From assembly GCF_023954305.1 (NCBI RefSeq), contig NZ_JAMLIG010000001.1, positions 1,116,001 through 1,180,000 of the forward strand: a stretch of 64,000 bases of DNA, in the 5' to 3' direction. The DNA comes from Mesorhizobium sp. (GTDB lineage: Bacteria; Pseudomonadota; Alphaproteobacteria; Rhizobiales; Rhizobiaceae). A program made the translations under genes and the position numbers. Positions 1 to 8,652 of this stretch are shown piece by piece. The stretch's first letter is position 1, and every line of letters begins with the position of its first letter. The notes beneath the pieces were generated by a model. That model made no database searches, was not told the origin of the DNA, and worked only from the letters and a program-made list of their open reading frames with translations.

Positions 1-402
1 CCGCCGTCAAAAGTCTGGTCGGTGCTGACAGACGGCGCGGCCTACCACGAATGGAACCCGTTCATCGTCGCCATGAAGGGCAAGCCGGTCGTGGGCGAAA
101 CGCTCGAAAACACGATGCAGCCCGAGGGCGGCAGCGCCATGACCTTCCGTCCGACCGTGCTCGTTGCCGATGAGGGGCGCGAATTTCGCTGGCTCGGCCG
201 GTTGTTTGTCCCGCGCATCTTCGATGGAGAGCACTATTTCCTGCTGGAACAGACGGCCGAGGGAACCCGCCTCGTCCACGGCGAAACGTTCACGGGCGTG
301 CTCCTCTGGGCGATCGACACCAATCGCTTCCGCGCCGACTTCGAGCGCATGAACGCGGCGCTCAAGGCGCGGGCAGAGGGAGCGAACCTAGCGGCGAAGT
401 AA
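1..402 (+). CDS. SRPBCC (START-like) domain protein, 5'-truncated by the window edge
   Basis: The reading frame is open from base 1, so the true start lies upstream and the GTG at 22 is not the start. The visible 133 residues carry the hallmarks of the SRPBCC/polyketide-cyclase-like fold: an early W(S)VLTDGAAYHEWNPF segment, a central GREFRWLGRL strand, and a late F.LE.T.EGTRLVHGE.F.G segment before the C-terminal helix (NRFRADFERMNAALKARAEG). Such proteins bind hydrophobic ligands in a helix-grip fold, and the ligand cannot be predicted here. It converges on engB with 12 bases between the stops. Confidence 0.8.
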   Translation, partial: PPSKVWSVLTDGAAYHEWNPFIVAMKGKPVVGETLENTMQPEGGSAMTFRPTVLVADEGREFRWLGRLFVPRIFDGEHYFLLEQTAEGTRLVHGETFTGVLLWAIDTNRFRADFERMNAALKARAEGANLAAK

Positions 403-414
403 TCGGGGCGGCGC

Positions 415-1080
415 CTAGCCGCCCCTGGCCGCGAGCAGGATCGCATCGCGCAATTCTGCCATGCCGTCACCCTTCTCCGACGAGGTGGCGATGATCTCGG
501 GAAAGGCGGCGGGGCGCTTGCGGATCTTGTCCAGCGTCTCGGCCACCAGCTTCTGCACGGCCGGCGGCTTGATCTTGTCGGTCTTGGTCAGCACGATCTG
601 GTAGGACACCGCCGCCTTGTCGAGCAGCGACAGGACCTCGTCGTCGATCGTCTTCACCCCGTGGCGCGAATCGATCAGCACGTAGACGCGCTTCAGCGTG
701 ACCCGGCCCTTCAGATAGTCGAAGACCAGCTTGGTCCAGGCGTCCACCTGAGCCTTCGGCGCCTGGGCGAAGCCGTAGCCCGGCATGTCGACCAGCGCCA
801 TCGGCGGAAGGTCGCCCGCTTCGCCCGAATAGCCGTCGGGCACGAAGTAGTTCAGTTCCTGCGTGCGGCCGGGCGTGTTGGAGGTGCGCGCCAGGCCCTT
901 CTGGCCAACGAGCGCGTTGATCAGCGACGACTTGCCGACATTGGAGCGGCCGGCAAAGGCGATCTCCGGCGGTCCCTCCGGCGGCAGGAACTTCATCGAC
1001 GGCACGCCGCGGATGAAGATCCACGGCCGCGCGAACAGCCCCTCGCCTCCCGTCAGTTCCGCCCTGTCCCGTGTGGTCAC
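415..1080 (-). CDS. engB: Ribosome biogenesis GTP-binding protein YsxC/EngB
   Basis: 221-aa TrmE-Era-EngA-EngB-type GTPase needed for large ribosomal subunit assembly. G1 is GRSNVGKS (residues 44-51), the G2 threonine lies in NTPGRT, G3 is DMPGYG (about 98-103), G4 is TKTD (165-168) and G5 is the SSE near the C terminus. The start is a GTG at 1080, chosen because GGAAAGGAG sits 8 bases upstream. Length and motif order are normal for the family. The upstream gene on the same strand is an MFS transporter, about 85 bases away. The usual rhizobial yidC/argB neighbours are not visible in this window. Confidence 0.95.
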   Translation of the reverse strand: MTTRDRAELTGGEGLFARPWIFIRGVPSMKFLPPEGPPEIAFAGRSNVGKSSLINALVGQKGLARTSNTPGRTQELNYFVPDGYSGEAGDLPPMALVDMPGYGFAQAPKAQVDAWTKLVFDYLKGRVTLKRVYVLIDSRHGVKTIDDEVLSLLDKAAVSYQIVLTKTDKIKPPAVQKLVAETLDKIRKRPAAFPEIIATSSEKGDGMAELRDAILLAARGG

Positions 1081-1165
1081 GATCGCAGCTCCTTTCCGCC
1101 CCGCATCGGTCGTCGGGAGGGCATTGTCAACCGCGAGCCGGGAGAAACGCCTGCGCGGCCGACAC

Positions 1166-2365
1166 TCACAGGCGTTTCGGCAGGAATTTCCAGGTCAGCC
1201 AGCCGCAGAATGCGAGGAACAGGCCGAGAGTCGCAAACACCCCGCCGAGGCCGGTGAAGGCCAGCACGACCGAATAGACCAGCGGCGGCAAGAGTTCCGA
1301 CAGGTCGAGATAGGTGCGGTAGACCGCCGACATCTGCGGCCGCTCGTGCACGCGCACCGCGCGCATGAAGGCGGTGGAGCCCAGCGAATCGAGAGCCACT
1401 GCGAAGAAGGCCGTGGCCAGGAGGAAGCCGCCGGCCGCCAGTGGAACGGCCTCTCCGAAGAGCGCGGCGCCCGCCAGCATTACGGTCATGCCCAGGAAGG
1501 CAAAGGCCATCGTGGCCCGCGCGCCGAAGCGCTTTCCGGCCTTGCCCCACAGGATCGCGAAGAAGAGGAGCGCATTGCCGCCCGACACCAGCAGGCCGCC
1601 GGCGAGGCTGCCCTGGCCGGTCGCCACCATCAGGATCGGCCCGTAGACGAAGAAGGTCGTCCAGAAGCAGGAGCGGCCGAAGGCGATCAGCCAGGCGAGC
1701 CTCAGCCGCGGCTGCGCGACGAAACGGCCGATATTGGCGAGCGGATTGGACGGCCGCGTCATCCCCGGCCGGATCGCCTTGTCGTCGCTCAGACGGAAAT
1801 ACCAGAAGAGCGCGAGCAGGATCGCGCAGAAGACCACGACGATGCCGTGCGCCGCCCACAGGCCGAAATGGCCGTAGAGCAACACGCCGATGGTCGGCCC
1901 GCCGGTCCATGCCAGCGTCGACCAGGCCATGCGCAGCGATTCCGCCTCGATGAACTTGGTCTTGGCGATATGGTCCATGATGTAGAGGTTGAGCGTGATC
2001 GACAGCGCGCTCGCACCCATCACGCGCAACAGCATGCCGAGCAGCTGGCCGGCCAGCGTGTCGGTCAGGAACATCGCCGCGCCGAGCACCAGCGACACTA
2101 CGCCTGCCGTGTAGACCCGGCGCCGGGCGAAGCGCACGATCAGCATCGGCATGAACAGCGTCACCGACAGCCCGCTCAGCGCCACCAGCGTATAGAGCAG
2201 CGACACCGCCTGCTTGTCGTTCAGCAGTTCGTAGGCCTGGATCGGGATGACGCTCGCCACCGAGGCGCGGGCGAAGGATTCCACCGCGTAGAGCAGCGCG
2301 AAGGTGCGCGCGCCGGGTGTCCTGACGGCGGGAAGCCAGATCGGGTGTTGGACCTGCGTCGCCAT
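1166..2365 (-). CDS. MFS transporter
   Basis: 399-aa protein with about 12 hydrophobic segments in two halves, typical of the major facilitator superfamily. Loop signatures include FARRRVYTAG after TM2-3, and the halves are separated by a charged central loop (FRLSDDKAIRPGM). The frame is open to 2446, but the ATG at 2365 (MATQVQHPIW) gives a normal N terminus and omits a GC-rich, non-hydrophobic 27-residue extension. No substrate can be assigned. The nearest neighbours, engB and a GntR regulator, give no functional clue. Confidence 0.8.
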   Translation of the reverse strand: MATQVQHPIWLPAVRTPGARTFALLYAVESFARASVASVIPIQAYELLNDKQAVSLLYTLVALSGLSVTLFMPMLIVRFARRRVYTAGVVSLVLGAAMFLTDTLAGQLLGMLLRVMGASALSITLNLYIMDHIAKTKFIEAESLRMAWSTLAWTGGPTIGVLLYGHFGLWAAHGIVVVFCAILLALFWYFRLSDDKAIRPGMTRPSNPLANIGRFVAQPRLRLAWLIAFGRSCFWTTFFVYGPILMVATGQGSLAGGLLVSGGNALLFFAILWGKAGKRFGARATMAFAFLGMTVMLAGAALFGEAVPLAAGGFLLATAFFAVALDSLGSTAFMRAVRVHERPQMSAVYRTYLDLSELLPPLVYSVVLAFTGLGGVFATLGLFLAFCGWLTWKFLPKRL

Positions 2366-2535
2366 CGCCGCTGCACCAGGATTCGCGCCGATGTTGGCAA
2401 GTCGGAACTCAACGAAATGTCGCGAAACCGACCTCGGCGACGGCAAATGCGAAGCCAGCCAGCCGCGTCTCTAGGCCACCGGCCGATTGACCATCATCGG
2501 GGGCGCGGGCCGGGAGCGGCTCCCGCTCCGCCGGC

Positions 2536-3231
2536 TCACGGCCTGTCGGCGAACACTTCCGGATGCTCCTGCGAGAACGCCTCTAGTTCGATCATCACGG
2601 AATCGATATGCGCCGCCATCGCCACGCGTGCGGCCTCCGGGTCGCCCGCCCGGATCGCCTCGACGATCGCGCAATGCTCGCCGTAGGAGACGGCGTGCCG
2701 GCGCGGCGAGATCAAGAGCCTGCGCACGCGGTCGAGAACGAGACGGGCGCTCTCGACGATGGAGCGCATGCGTCGGTAGCCGACGGCCCCGACCAGCAGG
2801 TCGTGGAAGGCGAGGTCGAGTTCGTGGAAGCCCGGCCTGTCGTCCGCCTCGATCGCCGCCTTCTGGTAGCGCAGATTGCGATCGAGCTCCGTCAGCAGCG
2901 CCGCGCTGCGGTTTACCGCGAGATGCGCCGCCGTCTCGGCCTCCAGCGCGCGGCGCAGGAACATGTTCTCGCGCGCGTCGGCGAGGCGGACGAGCGACAC
3001 TGTCGAACCGCTCTGCGGCTTGATGTCGACCAGCCCCTCGCTCTTAAGGCGGTTCAGCGCCTCGGCGATGGGAAATCGCGAGACGCCGAATCGCGCCGTC
3101 AGCTCGGCCTTGTCCAGCACGGCGCCGGGCGCGATCTGCAACGTGACGATCGCAGTGCGAAGCGCCTCGACCACGCGATCCGTCGCTGGCCTCAGGTCGA
3201 TGGGCGCCGACCGTGACAGGTTCTTTTCCAT
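2536..3231 (-). CDS. GntR-family (FadR/FCD) transcriptional regulator
   Basis: 231-aa regulator with an N-terminal winged helix (LRTAIVTLQIAPGAVLDKAELTARFGVS, then FPIAEALNRLKSEGLV) and a C-terminal all-helical FCD ligand domain. The FCD domain shows the D...FH..L and H..I..AI...D metal/ligand-site pattern (DLAFHDLL, EHCAIVEAIRAGD). The ATG at 3231 (MEKNLSRSAP) is preferred over an upstream in-frame start at 3282. It is divergent from uxaA across about 145 bases, so it probably controls uxaA and the following ABC genes and itself, with a sugar acid as the likely effector. That role is inferred from position. Confidence 0.88.
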   Translation of the reverse strand: MEKNLSRSAPIDLRPATDRVVEALRTAIVTLQIAPGAVLDKAELTARFGVSRFPIAEALNRLKSEGLVDIKPQSGSTVSLVRLADARENMFLRRALEAETAAHLAVNRSAALLTELDRNLRYQKAAIEADDRPGFHELDLAFHDLLVGAVGYRRMRSIVESARLVLDRVRRLLISPRRHAVSYGEHCAIVEAIRAGDPEAARVAMAAHIDSVMIELEAFSQEHPEVFADRP

Positions 3232-3291
3232 CACCCGGCGCGGCTTTCGAGGAGTTCGATGCGGGACATGCGCCTTGCACACGATTCTGAC

Positions 3292-3321
3292 TTGCCACGC
3301 ATGCTAACATGTCAATATCAT
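3292..3321 (+). promoter_or_regulatory. Candidate uxaA promoter with CATG-N4-CATG inverted repeat
   Basis: TTGCCA (3292-3297) and TATCAT (3316-3321) are separated by 18 bases in the divergent GntR/uxaA gap. Between them lies an inverted repeat, CATG-CTAA-CATG (about 3300-3311), a plausible operator for the adjacent FCD regulator. The region is visibly AT-richer than its surroundings. Assigned by eye only. Confidence 0.35.
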
Positions 3322-3375
3322 GCTGTGAACCGGGACGCGACAGCCATCTCGGGCGAGCCGGACACTAGGGGCGCC

Positions 3376-4902
3376 ATGGGAAAGCACACGACCGCGAGGA
3401 CCTTGCGCCTCGCCGCCGACGACAACGTCATCATCGCCGTCGAACGGATCGAGGCGGGCGCGATCAGCGACGGCATCGCTGCGCGAGCGCGCATCCCCTT
3501 CGGCCACAAGATGGCGAGCCGGCCGATCCCGATGGGCGAGCCGGTGCGCAAGTTCGGCCAGATCATCGGCTTCGCCAGCCAGCCGATCGAAAAAGGCGAC
3601 TGGGTGCACGAGCACAATGTCTTCATGCACGATTTCGAGCGCGACTATCAGTTCTGCGCCGACGCGCGGCCGGAGAACGTGCTGCCGGTCGAGCAGCAGG
3701 CGACCTTCCAGGGCTTCCGCCGCGCCAACGGTCGCGCCGGCACGCGCAACTATCTCGGCATCCTGACCAGCGTGAACTGCTCGGCCTCGGTCGCCCGCTT
3801 CATGGCCGAGGCGGCGGAACGCTCCGGCATGCTCGACGATTTCCCCAATGTGGACGGCGTCGTTTCCTTCACCCACGGCACCGGCTGCGGCATGGCGGGG
3901 TCCGGCGAAGGCTTCGACATCCTGCAGCGCACGCAATGGGGCTATGCCGGCAATCCCAATCTCGGCGCGGTTCTCCTCGTCGGCCTCGGCTGCGAGGTGT
4001 TCCAGATCGGCCGGATGAAGTCGACTTACGGCATGGCGGAGGGCGAGACCTTCCGCACCATGACGATCCAGGACACGGGCGGCACGAAGAAGACCATCGA
4101 ACAGGGCCTTGCCCGCATCCGCGAAATGCTGCCGGCGGTCAATGCGGCGAAGCGCGAAACATTGCCCGCCTCGCAGCTGACGCTGGCGCTGCAATGCGGC
4201 GGCTCCGACGGCTATTCCGGCATCACCGCCAATCCGGCGCTCGGCGTCGCCGCCGACATTCTGGTCAAGAACGGCGGCACCGCGATCCTGTCGGAGACGC
4301 CCGAGATCTACGGGGCGGAACATCTGCTGACCCGCCGCGCGCGGACGCGCGAGGTCGGCGAGAAGCTGGTCGAGCGCATCCACTGGTGGGAGGAATACAC
4401 CGCGCGGCTGGGCGGAGAGATGAACAACAATCCCTCGCCCGGCAACAAGGCGGGCGGTCTGACCACGATCCTGGAGAAGTCGCTGGGCGCCGCCGCCAAG
4501 GGCGGCTCGACCACGCTCAACGCCGTCTACGAATATGCCGAGCCGGTCACCGAGAAGGGCTTCGTGTTCATGGATACGCCCGGCTACGACCCGGTTTCGG
4601 CGACGGGCCAGGTGGCGGGCGGCGCCAACATCATCTGCTTCACCACCGGCCGCGGCTCGGCCTATGGCTGCAAGCCCGCGCCGTCGATCAAGCTCGCCAC
4701 CAACACGCCGATGTACGAGCGCATGGTCGACGACATGGACATCAATTGCGGCGACATCCTCGACGGCGTGGGCGTCGCCGAAAAGGGCCGGCAGATCTTC
4801 GACGAGATCCTGGCGGTGGCGTCGGGAAAGAAGACGAAATCGGAGGAACTCGGCTACGGCGACAATGAATTCGTGCCCTGGCAGATCGGCGCCGTGATGT
4901 AG
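3376..4902 (+). CDS. uxaA: UxaA-family dehydratase (altronate/galactarate dehydratase type)
   Basis: 508-aa enzyme. The N-terminal SAF domain covers about residues 1-90 (DDNVIIAVERIEAG through KGDWVHEHN). The long altronate/galactarate dehydratase domain follows, with THGTGCGM, GLGCEVFQ, LQCGGSDGYSGITANPALG and SETPEIYGAEHLL, all conserved in the family. It should dehydrate a sugar acid to a 2-keto-3-deoxy acid in the cytoplasm; altronate versus galactarate or another aldonate cannot be decided. The ATG at 3376 matches normal UxaA length, whereas the longer frame from 3259 would run through the promoter. It heads a probable operon with a sugar ABC transporter about 90 bases downstream. A decayed copy of its 3' end lies at 9611-9761. 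Confidence 0.88.
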   Translation: MGKHTTARTLRLAADDNVIIAVERIEAGAISDGIAARARIPFGHKMASRPIPMGEPVRKFGQIIGFASQPIEKGDWVHEHNVFMHDFERDYQFCADARPENVLPVEQQATFQGFRRANGRAGTRNYLGILTSVNCSASVARFMAEAAERSGMLDDFPNVDGVVSFTHGTGCGMAGSGEGFDILQRTQWGYAGNPNLGAVLLVGLGCEVFQIGRMKSTYGMAEGETFRTMTIQDTGGTKKTIEQGLARIREMLPAVNAAKRETLPASQLTLALQCGGSDGYSGITANPALGVAADILVKNGGTAILSETPEIYGAEHLLTRRARTREVGEKLVERIHWWEEYTARLGGEMNNNPSPGNKAGGLTTILEKSLGAAAKGGSTTLNAVYEYAEPVTEKGFVFMDTPGYDPVSATGQVAGGANIICFTTGRGSAYGCKPAPSIKLATNTPMYERMVDDMDINCGDILDGVGVAEKGRQIFDEILAVASGKKTKSEELGYGDNEFVPWQIGAVM

Positions 4903-4993
4903 CGCCAGGGAACGTGGAAGGCCCCGGGGGAGGAGACCGCGGGGAGAGTGCAACAAAGGCAGACGAGGCAATGACGCCTCTTGGGAGGAAGTG

Positions 4994-6004
4994 ATGAAGA
5001 CTGGAACTTATGCCAGCGCGCTGGCCATCGTCGTCGCGCTTTCGGCCGGCTCGGCCTTCGCCGACACGTCCGACAAGAAGATCGCCCTGTCCAACAACTA
5101 CGCCGGAAATTCCTGGCGGCAGGCGATGCTGAAGAGCTGGGACAAGGTGACGAAGAAGGCCGTCGAGGACAAGATCGTCGCCGCGGCCGACGCCTTCACC
5201 ACCGCCGAAAACCAGGTGACGGAGCAGGCGGCCCAGATCCAGAACATGATCCTGCAGGGCTACGACGCGATCGTCGTCAATGCCGCCTCGCCGGACGCGC
5301 TGAACGGCGCGGTCAAGGAAGCCTGCGACGCCGGCATCACCGTCGTCTCCTTCGACGGCATCGTCACCGAGCCCTGCGCCTGGCGCATCGCGGTCGACTT
5401 CAAGCAGATGGGCAAGGACGAGGTGCTCTACCTCGCCAAGAAGATGCCCGAGGGCGGCAATCTGCTCGAAATCCGCGGCCTCGCGGGCGTGTTCGTCGAC
5501 GACGAGATCTCGAAGGGCATCCACGAGGGCGTCGCCGAGAACCCGCAATTCAAGATCGTCGGCTCCGTGCACGGCGACTGGGCGCAGGATGTCGCCCAGA
5601 AGGCGGTCGCGGGCATCCTGCCCTCGCTGCCCGAGATCAAGGCGGTGGTGACGCAAGGCGGCGACGGCTACGGCGCGGCGCAGGCGTTCAAGGCGGCGAA
5701 CCGCCCCACCCCGCTGATCATCATGGGCAACCGTCAGGACGAACTCGCCTGGTGGAAGGAGCAGAAGGACGCCAATGGCTACGAGACGATGTCGGTGTCG
5801 ATCGCACCCGGCGTCTCGACGCTCGCCTTCTGGGTGGCGCAGCAGATCCTTGATGGCAAGGACGTGCCGAAGGATCTGACGGTACCGTTCCTGCGCATCG
5901 ACCAGGACACGCTTGAAGCCAGCCTCGAGACGACCGAGAAGGGCGGCGTGGCCAACAAGGAATATACGCTCGAGGAAGCGCAGCAGGTGATCGCCGGCAA
6001 GTAA
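4994..6004 (+). CDS. Sugar ABC transporter periplasmic substrate-binding protein (Peripla_BP_4 type)
   Basis: 336-aa secreted protein with a Sec signal peptide (MKTGTYASALAIVVALSAGS, cleaved near AFA-DTSD). The mature part resembles ribose/xylose-type binding proteins: an early IALSNNYAGNSWRQAM strand-helix, QAAQIQNMILQGYDAIVVNAASPDAL, and VTQGGDGYGAAQAFK. The ATG at 4994 is preferred over the GTG at 4991 because GGAGG at 4984-4988 is 5 bases from the ATG. It delivers the ligand to the ATPase and permeases encoded at 6261-9599. The ligand is presumably a sugar or sugar acid that feeds UxaA (inferred from operon order). An inverted-repeat element follows the gene. Confidence 0.9.
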   Translation: MKTGTYASALAIVVALSAGSAFADTSDKKIALSNNYAGNSWRQAMLKSWDKVTKKAVEDKIVAAADAFTTAENQVTEQAAQIQNMILQGYDAIVVNAASPDALNGAVKEACDAGITVVSFDGIVTEPCAWRIAVDFKQMGKDEVLYLAKKMPEGGNLLEIRGLAGVFVDDEISKGIHEGVAENPQFKIVGSVHGDWAQDVAQKAVAGILPSLPEIKAVVTQGGDGYGAAQAFKAANRPTPLIIMGNRQDELAWWKEQKDANGYETMSVSIAPGVSTLAFWVAQQILDGKDVPKDLTVPFLRIDQDTLEASLETTEKGGVANKEYTLEEAQQVIAGK

Positions 6005-6049
6005 GTGGCATCGGCAGGCTGGAGAGCGGCGTTGATGAGAGTTGGCATT

Positions 6050-6219
6050 CCTTCACGCCCCCCTCTGTCCTGCCGGACATCTCCCCCACAAGGGGGGAGA
6101 TCGGCAGTTTCCTTGAAGCCGCCCATTCTGCGACGTCCCCAGTTGGCGAGACCATCCGTGACAGCCAATCTCCCCCCGTGTGGGGGAGATGTCCGGCAGG
6201 ACAGAGGGGGGCGTGAAGG
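6050..6219. repeat. Intergenic element bounded by a perfect 41-bp inverted repeat
   Basis: The left arm (6050-6090) and right arm (6179-6219) are exact reverse complements over 41 bases. Each arm contains a C/G-run core able to form an inner hairpin (CTCCCCCAC...GGGGGAG). The 88-base spacer has no ORF of interest. It lies inside an operon, between the binding-protein gene and the ATPase gene. It resembles the palindromic intergenic elements that are abundant in rhizobial genomes. In RNA it would form a very stable structure that could set relative expression of binding protein and transporter. Confidence 0.85.
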
Positions 6220-6260
6220 AGCACAATGCTTCCGCGCGCGTCCAGCGGATGGAGGATCTA

Positions 6261-7715
6261 GTGCCTGACCCCCTCGTCCAGCTCGACGGCGTCGCCAAGT
6301 CGTTCGGCGCCGTGCGGGCGCTCGCCAGCGTCAGTCTCGATATCGAGGCCGGCCAGTGCCTCGGCCTGGTCGGCCACAACGGCGCCGGCAAGTCGACGCT
6401 GATGAACATCCTCGCCGGTACGCTTTCGCCGTCGAGCGGCCGCGTCGTCGCCGGGGGGCTCGATCGGGCCGGCCGCTACGGCGTCGCCGCCGCGCATTCC
6501 CAGGGCATACGCTGCGTCTTCCAGGAACTGTCGCTCTGCCCCAATCTCTCGGTGGCGGAGAACGCCCGCATCATGCATCCGGCGCTCCGCGGCTTCGGCT
6601 GGCGCCGGCGCGCCGCCGGCCTCATCCTCGACCGCCTCGACACGATCTTCCCCGGCCACGGCATCGATCCCTCGGCGATCGTCGGCGATCTGTCGATCGC
6701 CCGGCGCCAGATGGTTGAGATCGCCCGAGCCTTCACCGTCACCGACACGCCGGCCCGCGTCGTCATCCTCGACGAGCCGACCTCCTCGCTCGACTCGGTG
6801 CTGGCCGGGCAGTTGCTTGCCCATGTCCGCGCCTTCTGCGCCGGGGGCGGCGCCGTCGTGCTGATTTCGCACCTGCTGGGCGAGATCCTGTCCACCGCGA
6901 ACCGGATCGTCGTGATGCGCGACGGCGGCATCGTCGCCGACCGGCCGGCGGGCGACTTCACCCGCACCACGCTCGTCGAGGCGATGGGCAACGTCGTGCG
7001 CGAGGAGGCGATCGCGGACCATGCCTCGCTTCGCGCCGGCACGGTGCAGGTGGATGCCGCGCCGAATCGGCAGGGCGACGGGCGCCGTCTGGTCGCGCAT
7101 CGCGGCGAGATCGTCGGGCTCGCCGGCCTCGGCGGCCACGGACAAACGGAGATGCTGATCCGTATCTTCTCCGGCGCGTCCGCCGCCATTGCCGACGTCC
7201 GCGTCGGCGGGGCGGTCGCCTTGGTCGCCGGCGACCGCCAGAGCGACGGCGTCTTCCCGCTCTGGTCGATCGAGAAGAACATGACGATCGGATCGCTGCC
7301 GCGGATGCTGCGGCGCTGGCTGATCGATCCCGCCGCCGAGGCGGCAATGGCCGAGGACTGGAAGGCGCGGATCGCCATCCGCACGCCCGACGTCGGCAAC
7401 CCCATCCTGTCGCTCTCGGGCGGCAACCAGCAGAAAGTGCTGTTCGCCCGCGCGCTCGGCTCCGACGCCGAGATCATCCTGATGGACGATCCGATGCGGG
7501 GGGTGGACATTGGCACCAAGCAGGAAGTCTACTCGATGCTGCATGACGAGGCGGCGCGGGGGCGCACCTTCCTGTGGTATACGACCGAGCTCGACGAACT
7601 GAAGCAGTGCGACCACGTCTACGTGTTCCGCGACGGCGCGATCGTGATCGACCTGCCGCGCGCCGAACTCAGCGAGAGAAAGGTGCTGCAATCCTCTTTC
7701 GAGGCGGCCGCCTGA
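6261..7715 (+). CDS. Sugar ABC transporter ATP-binding protein (RbsA-like, two nucleotide-binding domains)
   Basis: 484-aa tandem ATPase. NBD1 has Walker A GHNGAGKS (38-45), Walker B VVILDEPTSSLDS and an atypical signature (LSIARRQMVEIARAF). NBD2 lacks a proper Walker A (AGLGGHGQTEM in its place) but keeps LSGGNQQKVLFARAL and LMDDPMRGVDIGTK. That asymmetry is normal for RbsA/MglA-type proteins. The GTG at 6261 is chosen because GGAGGA (6251-6256) is 4-5 bases upstream; the longer frame from 6180 begins inside the inverted repeat. It energises import with the two downstream permeases. Confidence 0.9.
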   Translation: MPDPLVQLDGVAKSFGAVRALASVSLDIEAGQCLGLVGHNGAGKSTLMNILAGTLSPSSGRVVAGGLDRAGRYGVAAAHSQGIRCVFQELSLCPNLSVAENARIMHPALRGFGWRRRAAGLILDRLDTIFPGHGIDPSAIVGDLSIARRQMVEIARAFTVTDTPARVVILDEPTSSLDSVLAGQLLAHVRAFCAGGGAVVLISHLLGEILSTANRIVVMRDGGIVADRPAGDFTRTTLVEAMGNVVREEAIADHASLRAGTVQVDAAPNRQGDGRRLVAHRGEIVGLAGLGGHGQTEMLIRIFSGASAAIADVRVGGAVALVAGDRQSDGVFPLWSIEKNMTIGSLPRMLRRWLIDPAAEAAMAEDWKARIAIRTPDVGNPILSLSGGNQQKVLFARALGSDAEIILMDDPMRGVDIGTKQEVYSMLHDEAARGRTFLWYTTELDELKQCDHVYVFRDGAIVIDLPRAELSERKVLQSSFEAAA

Positions 7716-7716
7716 G

Positions 7717-8652
7717 ATGAAGGGACTGACCGTCGCACATCTGAGGATGGCCCTGCCCGCCCTGTCGCTGGCGCTGTTGCTGGTCGCGATCTTCTGGCTG
7801 CAGCCGCGGGCGATGAGCTATATCGGGCTCAACCTCCTGCTCAACCTCGCTCTTCCCATCGCCTTCGCCACCATCGCGCAGATGCTGGTCATCACCGTCA
7901 ACGACCTCGACCTGTCGATCGGCGCTTTCGTCGGCTTCGTCGCCTGTGTCGGCGCGACCTGGCTGCGCGACGACCCGCTCCTCGGGATCGCCGTGCTGGC
8001 CGGCGCCATAGCGGTGTACGCGGCGGTCGGGGCGCTGATCCACCTGCGCAACCTGCCGTCGATCGTGGTGACGCTCGGCATGTCCTTCGTCTGGCTCGGT
8101 CTCGCCATCCTGGTCCTGCCGACGCCGGGCGGAAAGGCGCCGGACTGGCTGCGCGCGGCGATGACATTCAAGACGCCGCTGTTGCCAATGACGCTTTTCG
8201 CCTCCGCAGCGCTGGCGCTCGTCGTCCATGTCGGGCTGATGCGCACCGCCTATGGCGCGGTGCTGCGCGGCGCCGGCGGCAACCCGGCCTCGGTGCAGCG
8301 CGCCGGCTGGTCGCTGCTCAAGGTCAAGATGACCATGTTCGCGCTCGCCGGCTTCTTCGGCGTGCTGTCCGGCCTGGCGCTGGTCGGGCTCACCACCTCG
8401 GGGGATGCCAACATCGCGCTGCGTTATACGCTGCTGTCGATCGCCGGCGTCATCCTCGGCGGCGGCGAGTTCACCGGCGGCCGCGTCTCGCCGACCGGCG
8501 CCGTGCTCGGCGCCATGACGCTGACGCTCGCCGGCTCGTTCCTTTCCTTCCTCAGGCTCGACCCGGACTGGCAAATCGGCGCGCAGGGGGCGATCCTGAT
8601 CCTGGTGCTGGCGCTGCGCGTGCTGATCACCCGGGCGGAGGGGAGGACATGA
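7717..8652 (+). CDS. Sugar ABC transporter permease (RbsC-like)
   Basis: 311-aa inner-membrane protein with 8-10 hydrophobic segments. It carries the permease signatures LVITVNDLDLSIGAFVGF and RAAGGNPASVQRAG-like region (RGAGGNPASVQRAGW), as in BPD_transp_2 family members. The start ATG is one base after the ATPase stop, so translation is coupled. It pairs with the next permease to form a heterodimeric channel. Confidence 0.88.
   Translation: MKGLTVAHLRMALPALSLALLLVAIFWLQPRAMSYIGLNLLLNLALPIAFATIAQMLVITVNDLDLSIGAFVGFVACVGATWLRDDPLLGIAVLAGAIAVYAAVGALIHLRNLPSIVVTLGMSFVWLGLAILVLPTPGGKAPDWLRAAMTFKTPLLPMTLFASAALALVVHVGLMRTAYGAVLRGAGGNPASVQRAGWSLLKVKMTMFALAGFFGVLSGLALVGLTTSGDANIALRYTLLSIAGVILGGGEFTGGRVSPTGAVLGAMTLTLAGSFLSFLRLDPDWQIGAQGAILILVLALRVLITRAEGRT

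Noticed and set aside
863..2686. 607-aa open frame on the + strand across the MFS and GntR genes
   Set aside because: It is antisense to two well-supported genes, dominated by R, G, H, Q and E without domains; a GC-rich shadow frame.
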